59,136 bases of DNA. Source: Methylobacteriaceae bacterium. GTDB taxonomy: Bacteria > Pseudomonadota > Alphaproteobacteria > Rhizobiales > Beijerinckiaceae. The stretch lies in the NCBI GenBank assembly GCA_947444195.1, contig CANEZL010000032.1:1-59136 (forward strand), written 5' to 3'. This document shows positions 12,899 through 20,912 of this stretch, piece by piece. The position numbers were made by a program, and so were the translations under genes. Each line of letters begins with the position of its first letter. Position 1 is the first letter of the stretch. The notes under the pieces are model-generated. The model saw only the letters and a program-made list of their open reading frames with translations. It searched no databases and had not been told where the DNA came from.

Positions 12899-13414
12899 TC
12901 AGGAGCCGGCGCCGCGGTCGAGCACGGTGACGGCGCGGCGGTTCTGCGACCAGCACGAGATGTCGTTGCACACGGCCACGGGCCGCTCCTTGCCGTAGGA
13001 GACCGTGCGGATGCGGCCGGCGGCGATGCCGCGCGAGGCGAGGTAGTCGTTCACCGCCTGGGCCCGGCGGGCGCCCAGGGAGAAGTTGTACTCGCGCGTC
13101 CCGCGCTCGTCGGCATGGCCCTCGATGAGGAAGGAGTAGCGCGGGTAGCGCTGGAGCCAGGCGGCCTGCTTGTCGAGGGTCGCGGTCGCGGTGGGCGTCA
13201 GGTCCGTGGAATCGGATTCGAAGAAGACGCGGTCGCCCACGTTGACGACGAAGTCCTGCGCGCTGCCGGGGGCGCCCGCCCCGCCGCGACCGCCGGCGCC
13301 GCCGAAGCCGGAGGCATCGGCGAGGTCCTTGTCGTTGCTGCAGGCGGCGACGCTGAGGGCCGCGCAGAGCGCGAGGCCGAGGGAGGCGGCGCGCAGACGC
13401 GAGGGTCGGTTCAT
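12899..13414 (-). CDS. pal: Peptidoglycan-associated lipoprotein Pal
   Basis: 171 residues. The signal peptide ends in the lipobox LSVAAC, so the mature protein is lipidated at Cys and anchored in the outer membrane. A Gly/Ala linker leads to an OmpA-like peptidoglycan-binding domain with VFFESDSTDLTPTATATLD, FLIEGHADERGTREYN and ARRAQAVNDYLASRGI. ATG 13414 is preferred. A GTG and a TTG lie three and nine bases upstream, and GAGGAG lies 11 bases before the ATG. It is followed by cpoB. tolB, which often precedes pal, is not in front of it here. Confidence 0.95.
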   Translation of the reverse strand: MNRPSRLRAASLGLALCAALSVAACSNDKDLADASGFGGAGGRGGAGAPGSAQDFVVNVGDRVFFESDSTDLTPTATATLDKQAAWLQRYPRYSFLIEGHADERGTREYNFSLGARRAQAVNDYLASRGIAAGRIRTVSYGKERPVAVCNDISCWSQNRRAVTVLDRGAGS

Positions 13415-13887
13415 CACACTCAAAGCTCCTCGAAGCGGGGCCGAAGGCCGGTTCCGGTCTCCGGGGCAGGCCCGCCTCTTCTGTTCTCGCCGGTCTTCAT
13501 ACGGTCGGCGCGGTTAAGCGAAGGTTCCGTCAACCTTGAGGACGGCTTTCGAGCCCGTGCTCCGGCCCTCACGCCGTGCGCCCCCGCACATGATCGCCGG
13601 CCTCCGGGTCTCGCCGGTCCAGACAGGCCCGGATTGCGGCACCGTCGAGGCGGCCTCCTCTCTCCGGCCGAGCCTGGGGGCCGGTGTCGAGATCCCGCCA
13701 CAGGTGCCGGGGGCGGAGCGCCCGTTGCCGGTTCGGCAAGAAGAGGGTCTGCAAAGGGGTGGCGACACCGCTCCCGGGGGCGCGTTCACCGCACGGTGAC
13801 TATGCAGCCGGCGCGCGATCCGGCATTTAACGGGGTCTCAACCAAATTGACCACGATGTATTGCCGACCATCACCCCGGACCGGTCC
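13415..13887. other. Intergenic region upstream of pal and the response regulator
   Basis: 473 bases between two divergent genes. It contains a small inverted repeat AAGGTT-CCGTC-AACCTT at 13521-13537 and an AT-richer stretch at about 13825-13862 close to the response-regulator start. The open frames here translate to Arg/Pro-rich noise. Promoters for pal and for the response regulator must lie here. No tolB remnant was seen. Confidence 0.45.
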
Positions 13888-14283
13888 ATGGCTCTCGCAC
13901 AGAACGTCCTCGTCGTCGAAGACAGCTACATTCTCCTCGAGATCGTCTCCCAGCTCTGCACCTCGCGGGGGATAGGGGTGCTCGAAGCCTCGAGCGGCGA
14001 GGCGGCTCTGACGATCCTGCGCGCGCGCGGGGCCGAGATCGACTGGCTGTTCACCGACATCAACCTGCCGGGCCTGATCGACGGCTGGACCGTGGCCGAG
14101 GCGTTCCGGGCCCGGCATCCCGACCGGCCGGTGGTCTATACCTCGACGGGGGAGAGCGGCGATCCGCGGGCGGTGCCGGGCAGCCTCTACCTGCGCAAGC
14201 CGTTCCAGATCCGGGAGGTCAACGCCCTGGTCCGGATGATGGCGGACGGCATCGCCGACGAGGGCCTGCGCGCCGCCGGCTGA
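13888..14283 (+). CDS. Single-domain response regulator (receiver only)
   Basis: 131 residues, a stand-alone CheY-like receiver. The acidic pocket is E11-D12 in VVEDSY, the phosphoacceptor is D57 in FTDINLPG, the conserved Thr is in VVYTST, and the Lys is K104 in YLRKPF. No output domain follows, so it should act by protein-protein contact in a phosphorelay. ATG 13888 (MALAQNVLVVED) is chosen. A TTG at 13861 would add nine residues with no homology-like character. No histidine kinase is adjacent, so its partner is unknown. It converges with the WcbI-like gene. Confidence 0.88.
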   Translation: MALAQNVLVVEDSYILLEIVSQLCTSRGIGVLEASSGEAALTILRARGAEIDWLFTDINLPGLIDGWTVAEAFRARHPDRPVVYTSTGESGDPRAVPGSLYLRKPFQIREVNALVRMMADGIADEGLRAAG

Positions 14284-14408
14284 GCGTTCCGGAAGCGCGT
14301 CGCGCCGCTGTCCCGAGGACCGCGTCGGCGGCCTCGAAGGGTGATTCCGGAAGGCCCCAAGATACCTGGAGACCTCCTCGAGGCTCTGCTTCGCTCCCCC
14401 GACTCCCG

Positions 14409-15449
14409 TCAGGCCGGCCGTGCACCGGCCTTCTCGGCCAGAAAGATCTCGGCGATCCAGGGCTCGGCCGCCCAGCTGTCCACCCGCGGGCAGGCGATCT
14501 CCTCGGGGGCCCGACCCTCGTAGAGCGCGAAGCTCTCGGCGATGAAGCCGTGCAGGTCGTAGAGGCGGGGGAACTCCCCGCCGCCGGGCTTGCGCTTGAA
14601 CAGGTACGACCCGGTGAGGCCGAACAGTTCGGCCACCGGCGGGTAGACCGGCCAGACCACGTCGCGGGCGAGCTCGTCGCCGAGATAGTCCTCCACCGCC
14701 ACGGGCTCGGGCGTGAAGCCGCTCTCCTCCAGGAGCCGGCGGGCGATGTCGCCGAGGACGAAGGCCTTGGGGTGGTTGATGACGTGCATGAAGGCGCCGC
14801 GCCGGCCCCAGCGGCTCATCTCCCGGTCCAGGGCGAAGCCGATCCCCGCGGAACTCGTCAGGAGTTCCCGCACCGCCGGATCCCAGTGGTCGAGATAGCC
14901 CAGGCGCTCGAACACGTCCGCGCGGAACAGGCGGGCGGTCTGCGCCACGTCGAGGCCGAGGCGGTGGGCGCAGAGCGCGATGGCCGAGTGGTACTGGCCC
15001 AGCGGCGAGGGTGCGAGCTTCTGGTCGGCGAGGTTGTGGGTGCGGCCGGCATAGACCATGTCCGGGTGGAAGGCCGAGAACACGATCGTCGGGAACATCC
15101 GCACGCGCTTCTCGCGCATCTGGAGGGTGCCTGAATCGCCCCCCGGCAGGAGGCCGCCCGGGAAGGCCTGCGAGAAGAGGTGATCGAAGGTCGCGAGGGT
15201 CCGCGCCAGCCCGTCGAGGTCGCCGTGGTCGCGCTTCAGCGTCCCCATCGAGAAGTAGGTGACCCGGCAATCGGGCGCGAACAGGCGCATGGCCTGGGCT
15301 ACGCCGCGGGCCTGGCAATTGCCGAGCACCGCCACGCTCGGGCCCTTCCGCGGGTCGGCCTCGGCCTTGGCGCGCCACGGTGTTGCCCAGGATGGTGCCG
15401 ACAAGGTGAGCGCGCTGCGGGCGCGCCGAGGCAGGTCGTGCAGGTCCAA
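14409..15449 (-). CDS. WcbI-family polysaccharide biosynthesis protein (putative acetyltransferase)
   Basis: 346 residues. The N-terminal VAVLGNCQARGVAQAM at about residues 38-53 carries the GNCQ motif of the WcbI family, proteins first seen in Burkholderia capsule loci and thought to modify capsule sugars by acyl transfer. Other conserved-looking blocks are FSAFHPDMVYAG, FMHVINHPKAFVLGDIA and the C-terminal AAEPWIAEIFLAE. No signal peptide or membrane helix is seen, so it should be cytosolic. It is divergent from the GSCFA protein gene at 15537 with 87 bases between them. The pairing suggests a shared role in a surface polysaccharide, though no glycosyltransferase is next to it. The family assignment is recognised by motif only. 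Confidence 0.8.
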   Translation of the reverse strand: MDLHDLPRRARSALTLSAPSWATPWRAKAEADPRKGPSVAVLGNCQARGVAQAMRLFAPDCRVTYFSMGTLKRDHGDLDGLARTLATFDHLFSQAFPGGLLPGGDSGTLQMREKRVRMFPTIVFSAFHPDMVYAGRTHNLADQKLAPSPLGQYHSAIALCAHRLGLDVAQTARLFRADVFERLGYLDHWDPAVRELLTSSAGIGFALDREMSRWGRRGAFMHVINHPKAFVLGDIARRLLEESGFTPEPVAVEDYLGDELARDVVWPVYPPVAELFGLTGSYLFKRKPGGGEFPRLYDLHGFIAESFALYEGRAPEEIACPRVDSWAAEPWIAEIFLAEKAGARPA

Positions 15450-15536
15450 GATGCGCGCCGGGTCTCGCGGAAGCGGGGTGCCTGCGCCTAGATGGGCGCG
15501 GCGACCGCCGCAGACGTTGCAATTGAAGGGTCGGGA

Positions 15537-16601
15537 ATGGCTACAAATCCGTATACGGGTCTACCGGCCGAGCGATTCTGGCGCAAGGTCGTCACCAACG
15601 TGCCGCCCTTCGCGGTCAACCCGCACCCGCGCGAGACCTTCGCCATCGCGCGCACCGACCGGGTCGCCACGGGGGGCTCCTGCTTCGCCCAGCGGGTGGC
15701 CGAGGCCCTGCGCGAGGCCGGCTTCAACTACTACCTGACCGAGCAGGCACCGGAGGGCGCGAGCCCGGCCGAGGCCCAGGCGCGCCAGTTCGGCACCTTC
15801 TCCGCGCGCTACGGCAACCTCTACTACACGCGCCAGTTCGTGCAGCTCTTCGACCGGGCCTACGGGCAGTTCGAGCCGGAACTGAAGGCGTGGCTGCGCG
15901 AGGACGGGCGCTACGTCGACCCGTTCCGGCCCACCGTCGAGCCCGCGGGCTTCGCGAGCGAGGCGGAAGTGGTCGCCGCCCGCGACGAACATCTCGCCGC
16001 CGTGCGCCACCTGTTCGAGACGCTGGACGTGTTCGTGCTGACGCTCGGGCTCACGGAGGGCTGGCGCTGGCGCGGCGACGGGGCGGCGCTCCCCCTGGCG
16101 CCGGGGGTCGCCGGCGGCACCTTCGACCCCGCCCTCTACGAGTGCGTGAACGCCGGCGCGGCCGAGGTGCTCGGCGACCTGCGCGGCTTCCTCGATCGGC
16201 TCTGGAGCGTGAACCCGGGTGCGCGGATCATCCTCACCGTGTCTCCGGTGCCGATGATCGCCACCTACATGGACCGGCACGTGATGGAATCGAACAGCTA
16301 CTCCAAATCCGTGCTGCGCGTGGCGGCGGGGGAGGCTTGCGCGGGCAACGACCCGCGGGCCGTCTACTTCCCCGCCTACGACATCGTCACCAGCAACGTG
16401 AATGCGGGGCGCTACTACAACGAGGACCAGCGCACCATCAACGATGCCGGCGTGCGCCACGTGATGCGGCTGTTCCTCTCCACCTTCGCCAAGGACCGCG
16501 CTCTCCCTGCCCCGGCCCAGGCCTCCAACGACATCAGCGCGGAGTTCGAGGGCTCGGCGGGCGTGATCTGCGACGAGGAGCAGATCGAGCGCGTGGCCTG
16601 A
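15537..16601 (+). CDS. GSCFA-domain protein (SGNH-like, putative polysaccharide modification)
   Basis: 354 residues. GGSCFAQRVAEALR near residue 44 is the eponymous GSCFA motif, whose Ser takes the position of the SGNH-hydrolase nucleophile. Further blocks are FGTFSARYGNLYYTRQFVQL, FVLTLGLTEGWRW, IILTVSPVPMIATYM, and DIVTSNVNAGRYYNEDQRT near the end, which may hold further active-site residues. The family is often found with polysaccharide genes and is presumed to be an esterase or acyltransferase. ATG 15537 is chosen because GAAGGGTCGGGA stands just before it; an ATG at 15492 is less well served. It is divergent from the WcbI-like gene and followed by a long palindrome. Confidence 0.85.
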   Translation: MATNPYTGLPAERFWRKVVTNVPPFAVNPHPRETFAIARTDRVATGGSCFAQRVAEALREAGFNYYLTEQAPEGASPAEAQARQFGTFSARYGNLYYTRQFVQLFDRAYGQFEPELKAWLREDGRYVDPFRPTVEPAGFASEAEVVAARDEHLAAVRHLFETLDVFVLTLGLTEGWRWRGDGAALPLAPGVAGGTFDPALYECVNAGAAEVLGDLRGFLDRLWSVNPGARIILTVSPVPMIATYMDRHVMESNSYSKSVLRVAAGEACAGNDPRAVYFPAYDIVTSNVNAGRYYNEDQRTINDAGVRHVMRLFLSTFAKDRALPAPAQASNDISAEFEGSAGVICDEEQIERVA

Positions 16602-16627
16602 AGCGCAAGCGGATCACGGCGCCCGCC

Positions 16628-16744
16628 CCGTCATCCCGGGGCTGTGGAACAGAGCCCAGGATCCATGCACACTGAAGCGGCCAAGTTAGGAACAGCCGTG
16701 TTCATGGATTCCGGACTCGCTCTTCGAGCGATCCGGAATGACGG
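16628..16744. repeat. Long imperfect palindrome after the GSCFA gene
   Basis: Left arm 16628-16667 begins CCGTCATCCC and ends GGATCCATG. Right arm 16703-16744 begins CATGGATTCCGG and ends CCGGAATGACGG, so it is the reverse complement of the left arm with scattered mismatches. It lies between two convergent genes (stop at 16601, tetR stop at 16844). The left arm also resembles 29350-29397 (shared GAGCCC..GGATCCATGC.CAC). It could act as a bidirectional terminator, a MITE-like element or a transcribed hairpin. The rest of this 240-base gap shows nothing else. Confidence 0.7.
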
Positions 16745-16843
16745 AGGAAAACATATCGAAGCGATCACTCGGGGCCAGCATAACACATCAAATAGGCTCT
16801 TAGGATAAGGCCGAGGATGGGAGAGGCCTGATCGAACAGGCCC

Positions 16844-17488
16844 TCATCCTTCCGGCCCGTAGCCCGCGAGGAAGATCCGCACCGCCTCGTCGACGCGGTG
16901 GCGGATCTCGCCTTCGGTCGGCGCGTCGCCCGCGTTGAACAGCAGGCGGGTCAGCATCCCGGCCTGGCAGAGATGCAGGAAGTGCTTGGCGGCGAGTTCG
17001 GTGTCGGCGGCCCGCAGCTGGCCGGCGGCGACCTGCGCGTCGAGATAGTCCTTGAGCCGGCCGGTGCCGCAGGCGGGGCCGGCCTCGTAGAAGGCCTTGC
17101 CGAAGCGCGGAAACTTCTCGCAGGCCCCGATCACCATGCGGATGATCGCCACGTGCTCGGGCCGCGCCATCATCGTGAGATAGAGCGCCCCGAGCCGGGT
17201 CAGCACCGCCCGCACGTCGGGGTCGCGCGCGTCCAGGCTGAACAGGGCCTCGGCGAGCCCCGCCTTCTCCGCCACCGTCAGGGCCTCGAACAGCGCCTCC
17301 TTGCTGTCGAAGTAGACGTAGAGCGTGCCCTTGGAGACGCCGGCGGCCCGGGCGACCCCGCCCATGCTCGCCCCGTCGAACCCAGCACTCATGAAGACCT
17401 GGCGCGCGCCCTCCAGGATCTGCCGCCGCTTGTCGGGCTCGGTCGCCTGCTGCCGCTTCTCCGAGACCGCCATGCCGTGATCGTCCAT
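16844..17488 (-). CDS. TetR/AcrR family transcriptional repressor of the adjacent efflux operon
   Basis: 214 residues. The N-terminal helix-turn-helix is typical of TetR: RRQILEGARQVFMSAGFDGA, then GVARAAGVSKGTLYVYFDSKEALFEAL. The C-terminal ligand-binding part is all helical and ends GYGPEG. It is transcribed away from the HlyD/DHA2 operon. Two near-identical palindromes at 17498-17516 and 17565-17583 lie between the two starts, the first only 10 bases before this gene's ATG. It therefore very likely represses itself and the efflux genes until a substrate binds. The start at 17488 is preferred; an ATG at 17473 is also possible. Confidence 0.93.
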   Translation of the reverse strand: MDDHGMAVSEKRQQATEPDKRRQILEGARQVFMSAGFDGASMGGVARAAGVSKGTLYVYFDSKEALFEALTVAEKAGLAEALFSLDARDPDVRAVLTRLGALYLTMMARPEHVAIIRMVIGACEKFPRFGKAFYEAGPACGTGRLKDYLDAQVAAGQLRAADTELAAKHFLHLCQAGMLTRLLFNAGDAPTEGEIRHRVDEAVRIFLAGYGPEG

Positions 17489-17497
17489 CGTCCAGAT

Positions 17498-17516
17498 TGA
17501 CCGAACCGTTCGGTCA
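17498..17516. promoter_or_regulatory. Predicted TetR operator 1
   Basis: TGACCGAACCGTTCGGTCA, a 19-base palindrome around a central base. It lies 10 bases upstream of the tetR start. It differs from operator 2 only at the central base. Confidence 0.8.
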
Positions 17517-17564
17517 GTGGTAGTTAGCGCGATGCCCCGGCGGCCGTCAACTTGGTCCCCGGAA

Positions 17565-17583
17565 TGACCGAACGGTTCGGTCA
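17565..17583. promoter_or_regulatory. Predicted TetR operator 2
   Basis: TGACCGAACGGTTCGGTCA, 67 bases from operator 1 and 20 bases upstream of the HlyD-family ATG. The sites probably overlap the two divergent promoters. The ribosome-binding site GAGGATC of the HlyD gene begins seven bases after this site. Confidence 0.8.
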
Positions 17584-17603
17584 ATGAGCGAGGATCAGCC
17601 TCC

Positions 17604-18809
17604 ATGTCCCTGCGCGAGGATGCCGGTCGGCCCGATAGCACGGTCGAGGTCGTGGAGCAGGCGGAGGCCGGCGGCCCGTCCGCGCCGCGCCTGCCGGCTC
17701 CGGCGGCTCCTGCCATGCCGGTGGCCGCCGCGCCCGTGAAGCGCCGGTCCGTGCGGCGCGTCCTTCTGCCCCTCGTCCTCTGCGCCGCCCTCGGCGGCGG
17801 GGCCTATGCCGGCTGGCAGTGGTGGACGGTTGGGCGCTTCTTCGTGAGCACCGACGACGCCTATGTGCAGGCCGACATCTCGGTGCTCGCCGCCAAGATT
17901 CCCGGCTATCTCGCCGCCGTCCCCGTGGTGAACGGTGAGAGGGTCAGGCAGGGCGCGGTGATCGCCCGCCTGGACGACGGCGATTACCGCCTCGCTCTCC
18001 AGGCCGCGCAGGACAAGCTCGCCACGCAGGAGAGCACGATCGCGCGGATCGGCCGGCAGGCTGAGGCCGCGCAGGCCCAAGTGGCGCAAGGGGCGGCCCA
18101 GATCGAGGCGGCCCGGGCCGATGCCGTGCGGGCGGCGGCCGATTTCACCCGCGCCACGCAGATGCAGGCCGACTACGTGGCGAAGTCCCGCCTCGATCAG
18201 GCGCGGGCCGACCGCGACCGCACCGAGGCCGCGGTGAAGGGCGCCGAGGCCGCGCTCCTGGCGGCGCGGGCGAACGTGGCGGTGCTCCAGGCGCAGGGGA
18301 GGGAGGCCGAGAGCCTCGCGGCCGAGCTCCGCACGGCGGTGGAGCGGGCCCGGCGCGACCTCGACTTCGCGGTGATCCGCGCACCCTTCGACGGCGTCGT
18401 CGGCAACAAGGCCGTGGAGGCCGGCGCCTACGTCTCGCCGGGCTCGCGGATCGCGGCGCTCGTGCCCCTCCAGAGCGTGCGGGTGGACGCGAACTTCAAG
18501 GAGACGCAGCTCGCCCGCATGCGGCCGGGCCAGGAGGTCCTGATCCACGTGGACGCCTATCCCGACCGGGAGATCGTCGGCACGGTGGAATCGCTGTCGC
18601 CCGCCTCGGGCTCGGTCTTCAGCCTGCTGCCCCCCGACAACGCAACGGGCAACTTCACCAAGATCGTGCAGCGCCTGCCCGTGCGTATCCACGTGCCCGC
18701 GGACGTCGCCCGCGAGGGCCTGCTGCGCCCCGGCCTCTCGGTGGTGGTGAAGGTCGACACCCGCGAGGGCGCCGACGCCCCCGTCCAGAGGCTCGCCGCG
18801 CACCGGTGA
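17604..18809 (+). CDS. HlyD/EmrA-family membrane fusion protein
   Basis: 401 residues. A short Pro/Ala-rich cytosolic N-terminus leads to one membrane helix near residues 53-71 (VLLPLVLCAALGGGAYAGW). The periplasmic part starts with STDDAYVQADISVLAAKIPG, the EmrA-type lipoyl half-motif. A long Ala/Gln-rich coiled coil (about 125-235) follows, then the second lipoyl half FAVIRAPFDGVVGNKAVEAGAYV and a beta-barrel domain. It should bridge the inner-membrane transporter encoded 70 bases downstream to an outer-membrane channel encoded elsewhere. Control by the divergent TetR protein is predicted from the operators. Confidence 0.94.
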   Translation: MSLREDAGRPDSTVEVVEQAEAGGPSAPRLPAPAAPAMPVAAAPVKRRSVRRVLLPLVLCAALGGGAYAGWQWWTVGRFFVSTDDAYVQADISVLAAKIPGYLAAVPVVNGERVRQGAVIARLDDGDYRLALQAAQDKLATQESTIARIGRQAEAAQAQVAQGAAQIEAARADAVRAAADFTRATQMQADYVAKSRLDQARADRDRTEAAVKGAEAALLAARANVAVLQAQGREAESLAAELRTAVERARRDLDFAVIRAPFDGVVGNKAVEAGAYVSPGSRIAALVPLQSVRVDANFKETQLARMRPGQEVLIHVDAYPDREIVGTVESLSPASGSVFSLLPPDNATGNFTKIVQRLPVRIHVPADVAREGLLRPGLSVVVKVDTREGADAPVQRLAAHR

Positions 18810-18879
18810 CGATCCGCTCGGTCGGCCTGCGCTGGCCCGCGCCTCCATCCGCCCTCTTCTGAGACCACCGAGGCGCCCC

Positions 18880-20457
18880 ATGGCCGCCACCGCAATGCTC
18901 GCCGCCGCTCCCGCCGCCGACCCGCCCCTCGACCGCCGCCGCATGGTGGCGTTCCTGTGCATGGTCTTCGGGATGTTCATGGCGATCCTCGACATCCAGA
19001 TCGTCTCGGCCTCGCTCAACGAGATCCAGGCCGGGCTCTCGGCGTCGGGCGACGAGATCCCCTGGGTGCAGACGAGCTACCTCATCGCCGAGGTGATCTC
19101 GATCCCGCTGTCGGGCACCCTGTCGCGGGTGCTCTCCACGCGCTGGATGTTCGCGGTCTCCGCCGGCGGCTTCACCCTGATGAGCCTGATGTGCGCCACC
19201 TCCTCGTCCATCGGCGAGATGATCGTCTGGCGCGCGCTCCAGGGCTTCATCGGCGGCGGCATGATCCCCACCGTGTTCGCCTCGGCCTTCACGATCTTCC
19301 CGCCCTCGAAGCGCTCCATCGTCTCGCCGATGATCGGCCTCGTGGCGACGCTCGCCCCCACCATCGGCCCGACGGTCGGCGGCTATCTCACCGACCTGTT
19401 CTCCTGGCACTGGCTGTTCCTCATCAACATCGTGCCGGGCATCTTCGTCACGGTCTCGACCTGGATCCTGGTCGATTTCGACCGGCCGAACCTCGACCTG
19501 CTCAAGGCCTTCGACTGGGCGGGCCTCGCCTTCATGGCGGGCTTCCTCGGCTGCCTGGAATACGTGCTGGAAGAGGGGCCGAACCACGACTGGCTTCAGG
19601 ACGAGGCGGTCCTCGTCTGCGCCGTGATCTGCGCTTTGGCGGGGCTCCTGTTCTTCTGGCGCGTCTTCACGGCGCGCCAGCCCATCGTGGACCTGCGCGC
19701 CTTCTCGGACCGCAACTTCGCGGCGGGCTGCACCTTCAGCTTCGTGATGGGCATCGGCCTCTACGGGCTCACCTATCTCTACCCCGTCTATCTCGCCCGC
19801 GTGCGCGGCTACTCGGCGCTGCAGATCGGCGAGACGATGTTCGTGTCGGGGCTGTGCATGTTCGCCACCGCGCCGATCGCGGGCCGGTTCCTCGGCAAGG
19901 TCGATCCGCGGATCCTGATGGCGGCGGGTTTCGCGGGCTTCGCGGCGGGCACGTGGATCGTCACCGGGCTCACCAAGGACTGGGACTTCTGGGAGCTGCT
20001 CTGGCCGCAGGTGCTGCGCGGCTGCTCGCTGATGCTTTGCATGATCCCGATCAACAACATCGCGCTCGGCACCCTGCCGCCGGAGCGGATGAAGAACGCG
20101 TCCGGCCTCTACAACCTCACGCGCAATCTCGGCGGGGCGGTGGGCCTCGCGCTCATCAACACGCTGCTGAACGACTGCTGGGACCTGCATCTCGTGCGCC
20201 TGCACGAGCGCTTCACCTGGGCGAACGGGGCGGCGCTGGAGCGCCTCGACGCCATGCGCCGCCAGTTCGAGGTGCTGGGGGGCGATGCCGGCGGCATGGC
20301 GCTCAGAGCGATGACCAACACGGTGCGGGTGCAGGGGCTGGTGATGGCCTTCGAGGACGTGTTCCTCGTCCTCACCGGCCTGTTCCTGGCCATGGCCTGC
20401 GCCACGCCGCTGATCCGGCGGCCGCGCTCCGCGCCGCCGGCCGGGGCCGGGCACTGA
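18880..20457 (+). CDS. DHA2-family (EmrB-like) MFS drug efflux transporter
   Basis: 525 residues with about 14 membrane helices. The N-terminal half has the DHA2 signatures MAILDIQIVSASLNEIQ (motif D-like), WVQTSYLIAEVISIPLSGTL, WRALQGFIGGGMIPTVFA and LVATLAPTIGPTVGGYL (motif C, drug:proton antiporters). The C-terminal part has NASGLYNLTRNLGGAVGLAL. It should export hydrophobic compounds with the upstream HlyD-family protein as a tripartite pump. The substrate is unknown. A GCGCC-rich leader and 70-base gap separate it from the HlyD gene; the two are clearly co-directional under the TetR operators. Confidence 0.95.
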   Translation: MAATAMLAAAPAADPPLDRRRMVAFLCMVFGMFMAILDIQIVSASLNEIQAGLSASGDEIPWVQTSYLIAEVISIPLSGTLSRVLSTRWMFAVSAGGFTLMSLMCATSSSIGEMIVWRALQGFIGGGMIPTVFASAFTIFPPSKRSIVSPMIGLVATLAPTIGPTVGGYLTDLFSWHWLFLINIVPGIFVTVSTWILVDFDRPNLDLLKAFDWAGLAFMAGFLGCLEYVLEEGPNHDWLQDEAVLVCAVICALAGLLFFWRVFTARQPIVDLRAFSDRNFAAGCTFSFVMGIGLYGLTYLYPVYLARVRGYSALQIGETMFVSGLCMFATAPIAGRFLGKVDPRILMAAGFAGFAAGTWIVTGLTKDWDFWELLWPQVLRGCSLMLCMIPINNIALGTLPPERMKNASGLYNLTRNLGGAVGLALINTLLNDCWDLHLVRLHERFTWANGAALERLDAMRRQFEVLGGDAGGMALRAMTNTVRVQGLVMAFEDVFLVLTGLFLAMACATPLIRRPRSAPPAGAGH

Positions 20458-20500
20458 GGAGCGTATTGACGGATCCCGCTGCCACGGCCAAGACGATCCC

Positions 20501-20875
20501 ATGCGCGGGCGCCTGTCAGGATCGGCACGGGGGCGCGCGGCCATCGCCGTGGCCGCGCTCTACGCGCTCGTGCTGCAGGCCTTTCTCGGCGCGCTGCTGC
20601 CGGTGGGGCCGGGGGTATTCCCGGCCGAGGTGATCTGCGCCGAGCACGGCGGCGGTTCCTCCGGCGACGACCGGGTCCCGTGCGGCCAGCACGCCTGCTG
20701 CATGCCGGCGCGCGTCGCCCATCCGTTGCCTGCCCTGCTCCCCGTCGCCGAGGCCGTCCTGTCCGCGCCGACGCGTTCCGCGGCGACCCCGATCGTCTGG
20801 CGCGCGAACGCCGAAGTGGCGGCCCGTGCGCCCCCCGATCCCGCCATCCCTCCGCGAGGTCCGCCCGCCGCCTGA
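20501..20875 (+). CDS. Small Cys/His-containing protein (DUF2946-like), first of a pair
   Basis: 124 residues. An N-terminal hydrophobic segment (AIAVAALYALVLQAFLGALLP) is a membrane anchor or signal. It is followed by ICAEHGGGSSGDDRVPCGQHACCMPAR, with four Cys and two His in a short loop resembling the DUF2946 layout. The C-terminal third is Pro/Ala-rich. DUF2946-type genes commonly sit beside TonB receptors and PepSY proteins and are suspected to handle metals, especially copper; the function is unproven. It starts 44 bases after the MFS gene but probably begins a separate functional group. It is followed by the PepSY gene 38 bases on. Confidence 0.75.
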   Translation: MRGRLSGSARGRAAIAVAALYALVLQAFLGALLPVGPGVFPAEVICAEHGGGSSGDDRVPCGQHACCMPARVAHPLPALLPVAEAVLSAPTRSAATPIVWRANAEVAARAPPDPAIPPRGPPAA

Positions 20876-20912
20876 CCGATCACCCCAGGATCGCTCGAGG
20901 CTCGGACCCACC

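Noticed and set aside
13420..13701. Open frame upstream of pal
   Set aside because: Arg/Pro/Gly-rich noise; not a tolB remnant.
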